From Ruminococcus sp. UBA3665 (GTDB taxonomy: Bacteria; Bacillota; Clostridia; Oscillospirales; Ruminococcaceae): a stretch of DNA of 60,472 nucleotides. Numbering within the stretch: the stretch's first letter is position 1; the number at the start of each line of letters is the position of its first letter. Where the stretch lies: NCBI GenBank assembly GCA_002373165.1, contig DFJS01000042.1, forward strand, positions 1-60,472, in the 5' to 3' direction. The notes beneath the pieces were generated by a model. The model searched no databases. It was given only the letters and a program-made list of their open reading frames with translations, and was not told where the DNA came from. The translations under genes were made by a program, and so were the position numbers. Below, piece by piece: positions 1 through 10,858 of this stretch.

Positions 1-204
1 ATTTCCTCTGCCATTACTGTGAATTTTTTGATGCAAGATTAGCAAATCGCTGTCTCATTTACTCCTGCTTACTCCATAGACTATTTGGCTGGGTCTTAGA
101 TACAGTAGTTTACAATTGTGCTTTACTGTGATACACTAGCATACAGTAATTTGCAACCGTAAAGTAATTTAGCAATTTAAATTCATAAATTGCCGCCGCA
201 CTCC

Positions 205-245
205 CAGCGACCGCTTGGAGATTATTTTCCTCTTTGCGGTCGCTG
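205..245 (-). terminator. Hairpin downstream of the giant surface protein gene
   Basis: CAGCGACCGC (205-214) pairs perfectly with GCGGTCGCTG (236-245), leaving a 21-base loop. It lies 18 bases past the stop of the 3512-residue protein gene and is the only strong hairpin there. On the minus strand the stem is not followed by a clear T-run, so it may be a weak terminator or a 3' end stabiliser. The rest of 1-262 is AT-rich, with loose repeats of AGTAATTT and GCAA, and no gene that I can support. Confidence 0.45.
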
Positions 246-262
246 AAAATTTTATCAATTAA

Positions 263-3200
263 TTATTTGATATAATCCCCTAAAAGTTTTGCATTAGTAT
301 AAACCAGTTCACCTGTTGCATTCTTACCAACAATACTGTCACTAACAGTTTCATTAGTAGTTGTTCTGATAAGCATCTCTGCCGAAATAGATACTTTGTA
401 ATTAGCATACATCAAACCTCGACTTTCAAACGATGGAATGGAACTTCCGCTTTCATCAACAGACGAGTCAGAACCTGTATACACATCAAAACTGATAGGA
501 AGTTTCATATAATTACTTGTAGCAGGTGTATTTTCATCAAGAGCAATGACATTTGTACGTGGAACAATGAAAGTATAGGATATTGTATTTCCATTTTCAA
601 CTGTTTCAGTCTTTTCGACACCTTCTAAATTCATCTGCACATTGTAAAGATATTTTTTTATATTATCAACGACTTGATATTCACTATAATTAAATGTATC
701 TTTTTGTTTCTTTTGCTGCAATGTTAACGTAAATTTTACATAATTTGCTTCTGCAACTTGTGATGCAATTGGTCTGACATCAAAATCTGCTGCTGTATTA
801 ATATGCACTTTTCCTGTGTTGTCAGGTAAATCATTTGCATTGATTCCCAATTGCCCAAATTGACTGCCATCTGATGCATAAGCATAATAATTCAGCAATG
901 GGTCTTCCTGAGAAATAATATAGTAATGGTAATTATTTCCATTTTCAGCAAGCCCTGCTAATTCTTGATTTTTACTAAGTGCTGTTTTTCCTGATTCAAA
1001 TCCAAGGTTAGAATACGCGGAAACTTCTGCATATTTATTTTGGTCATCACTTGGATTTCCTGTATGTGACGGAAATTGTGCTTTTTGTTGTGCAGGCAGT
1101 TCGTATTGAACCAAAACATCTGCCTGAATTGTTGCAGTATTACCATTATTGATGTAAGTACCAAGCGGAGCATTTGATGCAACTTCTACATAGTCCATAC
1201 CAACAGAAGCATAAGAATTTGTGGCATTAGCTTGAAAAGTTTGTGGTGTAATGCTTTCATTACTGGAGCTAATTGTAATGTTTGCAGTAGCAGTCGGAGA
1301 ACCTTGTATTGCTCGTGTATGTTCATTGCTGTCATTTTTAGTAAGATAAACAAGAAAACTTTGGTAGATGGAAATTGTGGTCAGCTGTGTGCCAAGCAAG
1401 CTGTTTGCGTTGTTTGTCAAACTGATATCTGCATTGAGAGAAACTTTTACACTGTTATTGACACTGTTAATTTCTTCAGGATTAATACTGGACGTTGGAT
1501 TCACTTTCAATGTTTGATAAGTTACATTGTTCTGATTAAACAAATTTGCAAACAAAACTTGTTTCATCTGTGACTCAACATATTTTGTAGGAGAAAGACC
1601 ATTTGTTGGTACTAAACGTCCAGAACCAACTGTGAAATAATGAATTGCTTCATCATAAAGTAAACGTGTATCAGTAGTCTCAGGTTCAGTACTTTCACCA
1701 GTTTCATTACTTGTGGAGGCTGTTCTATAATTTTCCTTGTTTGTAAAAATAGATAAGTAATATCGTTCTTCTAATTCAATAGTGGTATCATCACTTGTCG
1801 GATGAGTAGTAGCCTCTTTGTTTTCCATACTGTCTACGATGGTTAAATGATATTTTGTACCACTGTCACCATTAGCAAGTCGGAATTTTGTTTTTGTTCC
1901 ATTTAAGTAGGCTTCTACTGTTGCAGGTTTCTCTGTACCGTCTGTTGCTGCATTGTATATCAGATATTCTCCGCTACCACTTTGAGTAGCTGTAATATAA
2001 ATCAAGTCATTGATTTGGACAGGCTCAAAATTGGTGAATTGAGAAAGATTTAAAGTGTGATTGCTATAAGCTGTTCCCATTGTAGAATAATATGCCTTCC
2101 CTTTTCGGTTGGCATCTACCAGAATCAGTTTTGTTTCAGCTGGCAGTTCTTTAATTACAGTATTATTGGTTACTGGTGTCATTTCCAAAGACTTATTATA
2201 ATTACTCAGGAAATTTTCACCATAATTCAAAGCGTCCTGCCATTCTTTTTTTGTTCTTTGATAGGTGTATTTGAAATACAATGTACCCGGAGAGCCGATA
2301 TTTTCTGCCAAGATACCACTTGTAAAACGGTTATTTGTCTGATACCAGCTCGGTTCATATGGTGTCCCTGAACCAGTTGCAAGTTCAAATTTGTATTTCA
2401 GCATCTTTTTAGTAAGAACAGGAACATATACATGATAGGCTGCTGGTTTTGAAGAGTTTGAAGAAACAGTAGGGTCAAAGAACGTAATATCAATTAAACT
2501 AAATGTGGGTTTGGTAGTGTCAGCAGTGTCAACCTCCTCACCACCAGCCATATAAAATTGGTGGGAGTCTTTATCTATTCTTAGATTGACTTCTTTTCGT
2601 TGTTCGACTGTCGAACTACTTGTTACTGTTGCCTTTTTTTCAAATTTTTGCGTATCCTTATTATATTCCATTCTGTGAATTTCTACTTTGTATACACCAC
2701 TTACGTCATAGCCAAAATTATAATTTGTATTTGTGATGAGCTGTAAATAACTGTTAATCAGTGCATGAGAAGTATCGCGGTTCAAGGATTCTAATAGCAG
2801 GACAGCGAAATTATTTGTAAGGTTTGCATCTGTAAATTCAGAATTGAAATCAGAAAGTGCATTGTTGAAATTTGTCTGCGAGGGAGATATTGTATAAGCA
2901 TAATTGGGCTTTCCAGTTGTCTTATTCATATCAGTTAAAATTGTCTGAATCGGGAGAGAGGCTGCATTGACAGCCATACCATCACCAGTGAGTTCGTTTG
3001 CAGGAGTATCAGCGGAATCAATAGTAATTCTTGGATTGACTGTTGCATAAGGAGATTTTACATCCACCATAGAAACAGTTGCATCATTGAATTTTGGTTT
3101 GCTTCCTGCTCCAGACGTGCTTGCCGTTGGGAGATTTGTGCCTTTGTAGTCAGAAAAAATGATGTACTTTTTTGTGTTATCAACATTATTGATTTTGGCT

Positions 3201-6200
3201 TCAGTAGTGAACACAGCACCTGCAATCATTTTATCTGTGGGTGTACCATGACGATAAAAACCAACAAGCTTCAAATCAGCAACCGAACCAGTACCTATCA
3301 AATCACCGCCATACGATGTTGCCACAGTATAGCTGGTATTGGAATTCGTTTTTTCCATATTATTAGTAATATTTTGAATTACAACATTATATCCGGTTAT
3401 GTTTTTTGTTGCATCATATCCAATAATTCCGCCAACCGGTCGATAGCATTCACCAGAAAGGGTACAATCTGAAATAAATATGTTTTTTAAAGTTAGGGCT
3501 TCTTGAGTTCCACCCACTACAAGACCAATTGAGTTAAAATCCTTTTTATAATAACTGGTATTATTATAGTAATTAGCTAATAGGTCAGTAACATTTTCTG
3601 GAAAGCCTTTGTGAATCTCATAATTAATAATTGTTGCATTTTCAATAGTTGAAGCCTTTACCGCATAACCTATAATTCCACCAACAGACTCTTTACCATT
3701 GACTTTGATTTTAGCAGTCCCTTTTCCGTTTAAAATGACATTTGAAATAATATATGTGCTGTTACCTCCTCCGGCAATGCCGCCTGTCCTTTCACAATTT
3801 CCATTGATAGACAGTTCTTCAACCTCACAATTATCAATCGTTATTGTAGCATTATCGTTTCCACAGCCAACTATACCACCCATATAGGTACTGTCATCAC
3901 TCCTAGTTTCGATAACTGTACTTGTTCCATTTTTAACTCTGGTCAATCTGTTATCATAAGTAATTAATCCATCCGTTCCAGTAGCTTTTGTAACCTTGAT
4001 ATATTCAATAGTCATACTGCCAGCTGTTCGACCTACTAAACCTCCACCACCTGTGTATCGTTTGTTATTAACAGTAAGATTTGTTCCTCTCATTTGCTGG
4101 ATGATACTATCAATTGTAACTGTAGACTTTGATTCCGAACCAGCAGTTTTACCTGTTATAGTACAGGCATCTGCATACCCAATCAAACCACCTGTATCGA
4201 AGCGACCGAATACTTTAACATTTTGAGCATTACACTTTTGCAATTTGACTTTTTTGGCAGAGCCAATAAAACCACCGCAATTCTTTCCAGAATGTAGACC
4301 ATCACCCGTTCTATCAATGTTTATGGTACACTCATTAAGTGTCAATAAGTTATCATCGCTTTTCATGCCTGCAAACAATCCACAGGAAAGCCGTTTGCTA
4401 TTACTAATTGTTGCACCGTATTTTTGGGGCCAAAATTCATTTGAATTAGTAGTATACGTTGCACCATAATTAGAATAAATCTCTCCGTCATCTTCACTAT
4501 AATAATCAGAAAACACGCTTCCAGAAACTGTCAATCCAGTAATAGTTAGTTCTTCCGAAGCAATAAACTTATTAAACAATCCAAAACCATTTTCAGTTGT
4601 TGTATAATTATCAATAGAAGAAATATTTTGGGTACCATTATTACCTTTAGCTTCATAGTGCCGATAGCCCTTAAAGAGCATATCTAATACGATCTCTGTT
4701 GAATTAGAAGTTAAACTTTTCACATTTATATTACAAGTGTCATTACAGTTTTTGCTAATTGTACCATCTATTGTTGTTGGATTACTTTGGTTTCCTGTAT
4801 CAAACCCATTAAATCCACCAATACCACGATAGCCTTTATCAAGTGTCCAAGTGCCGCCTCCCATCGTGATAGCATAGCCTGTTGTTGTATTCAGCCATGT
4901 TGTCTGATTGGTAGTATACTTATACATGAGGTACGGAGCAACTGCACCTGTTTCAGCTCCTGCCGTGAAAATAACTTTATCTGCATCACAAATGGTTGTA
5001 GATGTTTTTGTATTCAGGCACCCAACATCATCATACTGTCCGAGATGGCGTGATTTGTTGTTTGAGCCAATATAAAGACCAAGATCGGTTGTAGTTGTAG
5101 TATTGTTTTGCGTCTTCGTCGCTTGCATCGTGCCGCTGTTCACCAGAAGCGAAAGCACAAACCATGACTGTGCATCGTTTGCAGTAATCGCACTGCTTGC
5201 AATTGTCAGTTTGTTTGTATCACTCGAATCAAGTCTTGAAATATAATAATTCTTGTCACCATTGTCGAGCTTGTTACAGTCCTCGCAGACAGCATAGCCA
5301 TTCAACACACGCCCAATGATTGGGTTACGATAGAGATACTTTTTATTTGCATCTGTCTTATAATCTGCAATACCTGTTTTATTCGTGACAGTATCCATAT
5401 TTCGGAAAAACAGACCGCCATTGAAGACAATACCGACATAACCACCAACAGGAATTGTATGTTCATAAGTACTGGTGGCATTGGTAGGCACACTCATTGT
5501 AATTCCGACATGGTCAATGATATTATCTCCACCCATAATTTTGTTGATAATACCGCCATATGCCTTACAGCCGCCGTTATACAGAAATTCAGCCTTTTCC
5601 GTTTGAGTACCAAGCGTAAATGCTCCTTTTGCAAATTCAAGATTCTTGATAACGCAACCGTTGCTGTTTTCCACAAATGGAACACCGTTTGTCAAAGTAA
5701 TTGTGGGATAGACAGGAGTTTCAGTTGTACCACTATTTTTTCCCACAATTACACCACGAAATGCATAGTTATAATTATCAGTTCCAGCACCCAAGCCGGA
5801 AAAATCACTTGGTAATGTAATATTTCCATCAATCAGATAATAAGCCCCTGCAAGATATTTGCGGACATCATTTCTATTCCAAGTCTTGCTTCCGCTTGCA
5901 AATTGCGGAGTGGAAGCATTATTCAACTGAAATGTTTTGTGTTCTGAAGTATCATCATCTGTAGCAGGGTCACACCATTGCAGATTACCTGTGATACTAT
6001 CTGTGGGCAGATTGATTTTAAAAGTTGTATCAGTAAAGTTTTGGTTTCCAATAAGACTTGCAACTGCATAAAGCTGTTTTCCGTCAGATATTACATAAGG
6101 GTCATTATAAGTGCCACACCCCTGTGTCAGGTCAGCAACAGGCATATTGACACGCAACTCATGGATATTATCACCTTTGGTACTTCCGATATTATATACA

Positions 6201-9200
6201 TAGGGATAGAAATTCGTTGCAAACTGACCGTATTTATTAGAATAATCCGCAACATTATTTGTCTTGCTGAATTTTGCATTTTTATTGGTGGGATGAGTAA
6301 AGAGATTTTCAAAGTAGCCGAAATAATAAAGCTGTTCGCTGATAGTATTGTCATCAGTGTTGTCAACAGTATTATCAATTTCTGCACCATAAGTAACAAG
6401 ATGCGGATTTGATGTATTTTCGGTATTTGTCCAGTCTTCCTCCCAGCGATAATTATAGACTCCTTTGGAATCTGTGCCGCTATACATATAGTGTTCCAAT
6501 AAGCTGGAATGGCTGAATATAGAACGATGAGAACCATAAACGCTGTTAAAATCCGTTGAAATGGCATCAGCTGTTTTTCTTGCATCGAGTGCAATACTTG
6601 AAAATTCAAGGTTCATGTTACTGTCTGAATAATCTGAATCACCAACTTCACCAATCAGGCTTGATGCTGCATACCAATTATTCGCTACAGAGTTACCCGT
6701 TTCAGGGTCAATCACTGTAGCCACAGTTTTATCCAAATAATTAGAAGAACGAACATTTTTTATATCCAGGGAAGTATTTTTTCTGATTTTGTTAATTATC
6801 ATAGGAGCATAGTCACTTGAACCACCATTAATATATGCTCCATTAAGGGCAATACCAGAAGCAGAAAATTTAGAGCTTGTTCCGGCATCTCCGCCTAACT
6901 GTCCGCTGATAATAAAACCAGAACCGCTGTTATACATACCAACATTACCAGAAACAGTGACATTTCCAATTGAAACAGTATTTGCACCAGCATTCCGGAA
7001 CATACCACAATGCATCATATAATGTTGATTATCTAAATTGACGGTGCTTCGGACAGTGCCGTCAGAATTGCCTGTGCCTGCTTCTCCGTCCTCAATTTCT
7101 TTATTGTAGAATTTTATAGAAAAATTCTTGCCACTGTACGGAAAAGAACCGTCATAATCAATTGTATAATAGGAAAGTCCATTCATATCAAGACTGAAAG
7201 TTTCTGTACCTGTGGGTGTTGTGTATGGAAAATTATCTCTAATACTTGAATGTGCATAACGGTTAACACTCCAAAGCAAGAAATTTTCTGCATCTGTTTT
7301 GCTTTCCTTTGCACAGATTGTATCAAGATTATAATAATAACGAGTATTGCTGTTTTTCTTAGTATTATAACTGGTTTTATTCTGATAGGTATTGCAAGCA
7401 GAGCCACTCATTATAACATCTGCACCAGTGCCATCCGTATTGATAGAAACAATGGCATGACCATCATTTTCAGTAATATCTTTATCAGGATGTTTGGAAT
7501 ACGCAACAAGTTCATCAAAAACTGTTGCACCTGAAATTGTTACACCTGAAGGGTCATATTTAGCCTGATTTGTCAATTTCAGATAAAGTGCAGAGCTTTT
7601 ATCTGCGGTATGAGCTTCACTGTCAGTAGTGCTATCACTTCCAAGAGAAACTTCATTAAATGCCCTTGTTACCAGAAGACCAAGACTTCCAGCTCCCGTT
7701 AAGGTTGAATTTGTAAAGGTTACAGTATCAGTTGTTCCCGTGCCACAGACAGTCCAATGTCCAGTTGCAGCATAGACCAAACCGCCCAAATTTCCAGCTC
7801 CTCCAGTTGCGGTAACAGAAGAACCTGTAACGGAAAGTTTTGGAATATTGACTTCTGCATCATACCATGCATACCCTAATAAACCGCCTCCACCATTCGG
7901 AGATGAACCACTCAAAGAAGCTGTAACAGAAAGACCACTGACAGCAACATCGTTTATATTGATAGTAGTTGCAATGTTGTGTGTATCAGTTCCACGGACA
8001 GCACCAATCAAACCTCCATAAATCGGACGTGCTTTTGCTGTCGAATTTGCATAACCTCCTCCGACAGTACATTGTGAAATATTGCCGAAATTAATTGTGA
8101 TTGAATCTGAACTGCGGTTTACATATGCAATATATCCACCAAAATAATTATTTTGTCCTGTACCGTCTGTCATGGTTGCCGTACTGGAACAATCGTTAAA
8201 TGACAGCTCACCTGTTGCAGTGCTATAAACTCCACCAATAATACCGCCAATAATGCCGACTTTACTTCCAGATTTAATATTACAATTTACAGAACTGCTA
8301 ACAGTTGTAAGACTAGTTGCATCACTACCTTCATATACAGCAGCCACACCGCCAAAATAATTATCATCACTGCCATTGGGCTTTTTATCACAGGAACCTG
8401 TTATAGTTACATTGCTGATAGTTGCTCCCTGAATTGCTGAAAACAGACCGCTCCAGCGATGCGAATAAATTCTTCCATTTCCTTCAATTGGTTCATTATT
8501 TCCATAATGTTCCCCAACTGCAAGATTTACTGTTCCGCCTGTAAGACTTCCAGTAAATACCTGTTCAGAATTTCCGCCATCTCTTGTCAGACCTGTAATG
8601 CCCGTGCTTGAAAGGTCAAAAGTTCCGTTAAGATAAATATCAGAACCAAGAATATTACTGCTCTTTGTGCTTGCAGCATCCATAACCAAAGCAGCACCCG
8701 AATTATCAGTATTATGCTGAATGTTTAAGGCGAGTTTTGCAAAATCTTCTAATGTTGTAATAGGTCCTTGATTACCATTATTAGTATTTTCTGTCGAAGC
8801 AGGTGCAGCAGGAATGCTGACTGTGTGTGCGGAACTGAAAGTTGTTTCATTAATAATTCCTGTCAGACGGAATACTTCACCCCATGTGCCGATGTCATCA
8901 TAACCAATATTGGGGCGTTTTAATGTCCATGTGCTGTCATTTCCATTTCCGTTGGAATAAACAAGAGTTGTATCACGGCTGTTCAGAATCATATTACCGG
9001 AAGTCAAATCGGTTAAATCCATAGTACCAGCCAAACGAAGAACACCATAAGGCTGAGAGCAAACAATTCCTGCTGTACTGCCGTTATCAACCTTATTATA
9101 ACCTGATATGTCTATAAAAGCTCCTTTTGTATTCGTGCTTCCAGCTGTACCGATGAAGCCACCACCTTTGTTGCCTTCCGTATGTATTTCATGACACTTT

Positions 9201-10801
9201 ACATATGCAGCAGAATCAGTATCGTCAATCTTCCCGATTAAACCGCCGACAGTCGCATTTCCTGAACCTGAAAGAGAAGTATATACATTTATGATTTCGA
9301 GTGTATTTTTTAAATCAGAAGTTTTGTATGTGCCAATCAATCCACCATTATTATTTCCCGAAAAATTCAGGGTCAGATTTTTTGAGCCTGCTGCACTGGC
9401 ATCTGTGACCCCTGCACCGCCATTAATTGTAAATACAGGGCTGTCATCCGCTGATGTTTCAGCAGTAGACGCAAATTCCAGTTCACCGATTAAACCGCCC
9501 GCATTGCCTTTTAATGAAGTAACAGGCATATCAGACAAGCTATCCAGTGTGATGGTACAATTTTTACTGATAACTGCCGGAGCTGTCTCAACATCTCCCT
9601 CCATGACTGCTGGAGTAACAATAACATCTGAAATTTTATAATATCCAAACAAATGCCCGTTGCCACTGTTGCCATTTAAGATGGTACTTGCAGTTTTCAC
9701 AGATGAACCCACCGTCATTGAAATAGGGTACATTGATGCAGGAGCTGTTGTGCCAATATAGGCATTTTCAGCATAACCAACCAGACCACCGGCATATGTT
9801 CCGTTGATAGTCTGTGTCAATTCATTAAATCCGGCATTAGCACCATCAGCTGTGGGCATAATCAGCTTAGAACCAGTATTCATTTTACCAACAAGCCCAC
9901 CAGCCACACCGTTTGAACTGGTGACGGAATAATTGTTATTTGTTCCCGAAAGAATATTTGCTTCCAGTGAAGAATTTCCTTTCATTTCTCCACAAAGCAA
10001 ACCAACTGCTCCAGAACCAGTTACATTGACAAAACGACTATAATCTGTCTGACCAAAAGCATTATTGGTCAAAGTGAGCTTCACAGAAGCATTCTCCTCA
10101 ATTGTGCCAATCATTCCGGAAATATTTCTTGTTGCAATACTATCATCACCAACATTCAGTGTATAAAGTAATGCTGCCTTTAATTCAAGTGGTAATGTAG
10201 CGGAAGAATTCGGATTTACAACTTTACTAGCCAATATATTAGTAACAGGAAGATTTAAAGTATCGCCTGTATAAGCCTCTGAGCAAAGAAATTTAATTTC
10301 ACGGGAGTTGTTATTTTCATCTATAATTGTAGTGCCTTGATGAATTGTCCCAAATAACGGTACTCTTAAAGAAAACGTATCTGCTGAACCAGATGTAAAT
10401 TTAATTGTTCCATAAAATGGTTTTGTATCTGTTCCGATACTTGTAAAGCCATCACGAAGATTGATATAGCTGACACCATTATATGTTACTGTATCCGTGA
10501 TTCCAATACTTACATTGATTGCTGTACTTGGTGCATAAGCATTATACCACCATGCAAAATTTTTCAATTGTTCCGGGGTAGTAATCCCAATTTCTGTGCT
10601 TGGGTCAAATAAATTTTCTGTAATCCCTGCTGGAATTGTATCCTCTGCAATAACAGAAGAATTTAATAAAAATTCTTTTTTCTGAAAATGAAATCCAACT
10701 GAAAATTCTGGAAAAGGCACACCCGTTACCATTAGCGTAACAGCAACTGTTGCACTAATCAGGCGGTTTATGATTTTTGGCTTGTTGTTTTTTCTTTTCA
10801 T
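263..10801 (-). CDS. Giant secreted GLUG-repeat surface protein (3512 aa)
   Basis: The start is set at the ATG at 10801, which has AGGAG seven bases upstream; the open frame runs ten codons further. A basic head (MKRKNNKPK) and a hydrophobic run to about residue 35 form a signal peptide. From roughly residue 265 to 2465 about twenty GLUG-type turns (GGLIG, GGLVG, GGIIG, GGFIG and similar) are spread along Ser/Thr/Asn-rich strands, typical of a beta-solenoid adhesin. A lead-in of the type GTYNDPYVISDGKQL sits near residue 1565. The last 1000 residues lack GLUG turns and look like beta-rich fibre domains. I see no LPXTG, SLH or C-terminal membrane anchor, so attachment must be indirect. It is the last gene of the 14,162-263 operon, behind three TasA-like minor proteins, and is a likely fibre tip, scaffold or adhesin. 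Base composition looks lower in GC than genes right of 14.3 kb. No catalytic domain is evident. Confidence 0.88.
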   Translation of the reverse strand: MKRKNNKPKIINRLISATVAVTLMVTGVPFPEFSVGFHFQKKEFLLNSSVIAEDTIPAGITENLFDPSTEIGITTPEQLKNFAWWYNAYAPSTAINVSIGITDTVTYNGVSYINLRDGFTSIGTDTKPFYGTIKFTSGSADTFSLRVPLFGTIHQGTTIIDENNNSREIKFLCSEAYTGDTLNLPVTNILASKVVNPNSSATLPLELKAALLYTLNVGDDSIATRNISGMIGTIEENASVKLTLTNNAFGQTDYSRFVNVTGSGAVGLLCGEMKGNSSLEANILSGTNNNYSVTSSNGVAGGLVGKMNTGSKLIMPTADGANAGFNELTQTINGTYAGGLVGYAENAYIGTTAPASMYPISMTVGSSVKTASTILNGNSGNGHLFGYYKISDVIVTPAVMEGDVETAPAVISKNCTITLDSLSDMPVTSLKGNAGGLIGELEFASTAETSADDSPVFTINGGAGVTDASAAGSKNLTLNFSGNNNGGLIGTYKTSDLKNTLEIINVYTSLSGSGNATVGGLIGKIDDTDSAAYVKCHEIHTEGNKGGGFIGTAGSTNTKGAFIDISGYNKVDNGSTAGIVCSQPYGVLRLAGTMDLTDLTSGNMILNSRDTTLVYSNGNGNDSTWTLKRPNIGYDDIGTWGEVFRLTGIINETTFSSAHTVSIPAAPASTENTNNGNQGPITTLEDFAKLALNIQHNTDNSGAALVMDAASTKSSNILGSDIYLNGTFDLSSTGITGLTRDGGNSEQVFTGSLTGGTVNLAVGEHYGNNEPIEGNGRIYSHRWSGLFSAIQGATISNVTITGSCDKKPNGSDDNYFGGVAAVYEGSDATSLTTVSSSVNCNIKSGSKVGIIGGIIGGVYSTATGELSFNDCSSTATMTDGTGQNNYFGGYIAYVNRSSDSITINFGNISQCTVGGGYANSTAKARPIYGGLIGAVRGTDTHNIATTININDVAVSGLSVTASLSGSSPNGGGGLLGYAWYDAEVNIPKLSVTGSSVTATGGAGNLGGLVYAATGHWTVCGTGTTDTVTFTNSTLTGAGSLGLLVTRAFNEVSLGSDSTTDSEAHTADKSSALYLKLTNQAKYDPSGVTISGATVFDELVAYSKHPDKDITENDGHAIVSINTDGTGADVIMSGSACNTYQNKTSYNTKKNSNTRYYYNLDTICAKESKTDAENFLLWSVNRYAHSSIRDNFPYTTPTGTETFSLDMNGLSYYTIDYDGSFPYSGKNFSIKFYNKEIEDGEAGTGNSDGTVRSTVNLDNQHYMMHCGMFRNAGANTVSIGNVTVSGNVGMYNSGSGFIISGQLGGDAGTSSKFSASGIALNGAYINGGSSDYAPMIINKIRKNTSLDIKNVRSSNYLDKTVATVIDPETGNSVANNWYAASSLIGEVGDSDYSDSNMNLEFSSIALDARKTADAISTDFNSVYGSHRSIFSHSSLLEHYMYSGTDSKGVYNYRWEEDWTNTENTSNPHLVTYGAEIDNTVDNTDDNTISEQLYYFGYFENLFTHPTNKNAKFSKTNNVADYSNKYGQFATNFYPYVYNIGSTKGDNIHELRVNMPVADLTQGCGTYNDPYVISDGKQLYAVASLIGNQNFTDTTFKINLPTDSITGNLQWCDPATDDDTSEHKTFQLNNASTPQFASGSKTWNRNDVRKYLAGAYYLIDGNITLPSDFSGLGAGTDNYNYAFRGVIVGKNSGTTETPVYPTITLTNGVPFVENSNGCVIKNLEFAKGAFTLGTQTEKAEFLYNGGCKAYGGIINKIMGGDNIIDHVGITMSVPTNATSTYEHTIPVGGYVGIVFNGGLFFRNMDTVTNKTGIADYKTDANKKYLYRNPIIGRVLNGYAVCEDCNKLDNGDKNYYISRLDSSDTNKLTIASSAITANDAQSWFVLSLLVNSGTMQATKTQNNTTTTTDLGLYIGSNNKSRHLGQYDDVGCLNTKTSTTICDADKVIFTAGAETGAVAPYLMYKYTTNQTTWLNTTTGYAITMGGGTWTLDKGYRGIGGFNGFDTGNQSNPTTIDGTISKNCNDTCNINVKSLTSNSTEIVLDMLFKGYRHYEAKGNNGTQNISSIDNYTTTENGFGLFNKFIASEELTITGLTVSGSVFSDYYSEDDGEIYSNYGATYTTNSNEFWPQKYGATISNSKRLSCGLFAGMKSDDNLLTLNECTINIDRTGDGLHSGKNCGGFIGSAKKVKLQKCNAQNVKVFGRFDTGGLIGYADACTITGKTAGSESKSTVTIDSIIQQMRGTNLTVNNKRYTGGGGLVGRTAGSMTIEYIKVTKATGTDGLITYDNRLTRVKNGTSTVIETRSDDSTYMGGIVGCGNDNATITIDNCEVEELSINGNCERTGGIAGGGNSTYIISNVILNGKGTAKIKVNGKESVGGIIGYAVKASTIENATIINYEIHKGFPENVTDLLANYYNNTSYYKKDFNSIGLVVGGTQEALTLKNIFISDCTLSGECYRPVGGIIGYDATKNITGYNVVIQNITNNMEKTNSNTSYTVATSYGGDLIGTGSVADLKLVGFYRHGTPTDKMIAGAVFTTEAKINNVDNTKKYIIFSDYKGTNLPTASTSGAGSKPKFNDATVSMVDVKSPYATVNPRITIDSADTPANELTGDGMAVNAASLPIQTILTDMNKTTGKPNYAYTISPSQTNFNNALSDFNSEFTDANLTNNFAVLLLESLNRDTSHALINSYLQLITNTNYNFGYDVSGVYKVEIHRMEYNKDTQKFEKKATVTSSSTVEQRKEVNLRIDKDSHQFYMAGGEEVDTADTTKPTFSLIDITFFDPTVSSNSSKPAAYHVYVPVLTKKMLKYKFELATGSGTPYEPSWYQTNNRFTSGILAENIGSPGTLYFKYTYQRTKKEWQDALNYGENFLSNYNKSLEMTPVTNNTVIKELPAETKLILVDANRKGKAYYSTMGTAYSNHTLNLSQFTNFEPVQINDLIYITATQSGSGEYLIYNAATDGTEKPATVEAYLNGTKTKFRLANGDSGTKYHLTIVDSMENKEATTHPTSDDTTIELEERYYLSIFTNKENYRTASTSNETGESTEPETTDTRLLYDEAIHYFTVGSGRLVPTNGLSPTKYVESQMKQVLFANLFNQNNVTYQTLKVNPTSSINPEEINSVNNSVKVSLNADISLTNNANSLLGTQLTTISIYQSFLVYLTKNDSNEHTRAIQGSPTATANITISSSNESITPQTFQANATNSYASVGMDYVEVASNAPLGTYINNGNTATIQADVLVQYELPAQQKAQFPSHTGNPSDDQNKYAEVSAYSNLGFESGKTALSKNQELAGLAENGNNYHYYIISQEDPLLNYYAYASDGSQFGQLGINANDLPDNTGKVHINTAADFDVRPIASQVAEANYVKFTLTLQQKKQKDTFNYSEYQVVDNIKKYLYNVQMNLEGVEKTETVENGNTISYTFIVPRTNVIALDENTPATSNYMKLPISFDVYTGSDSSVDESGSSIPSFESRGLMYANYKVSISAEMLIRTTTNETVSDSIVGKNATGELVYTNAKLLGDYIK

Positions 10802-10858
10802 AGCCATTCTCCTATCATTTATCACACGCACCAGACATTTTCATGTAACTGTGCTGAT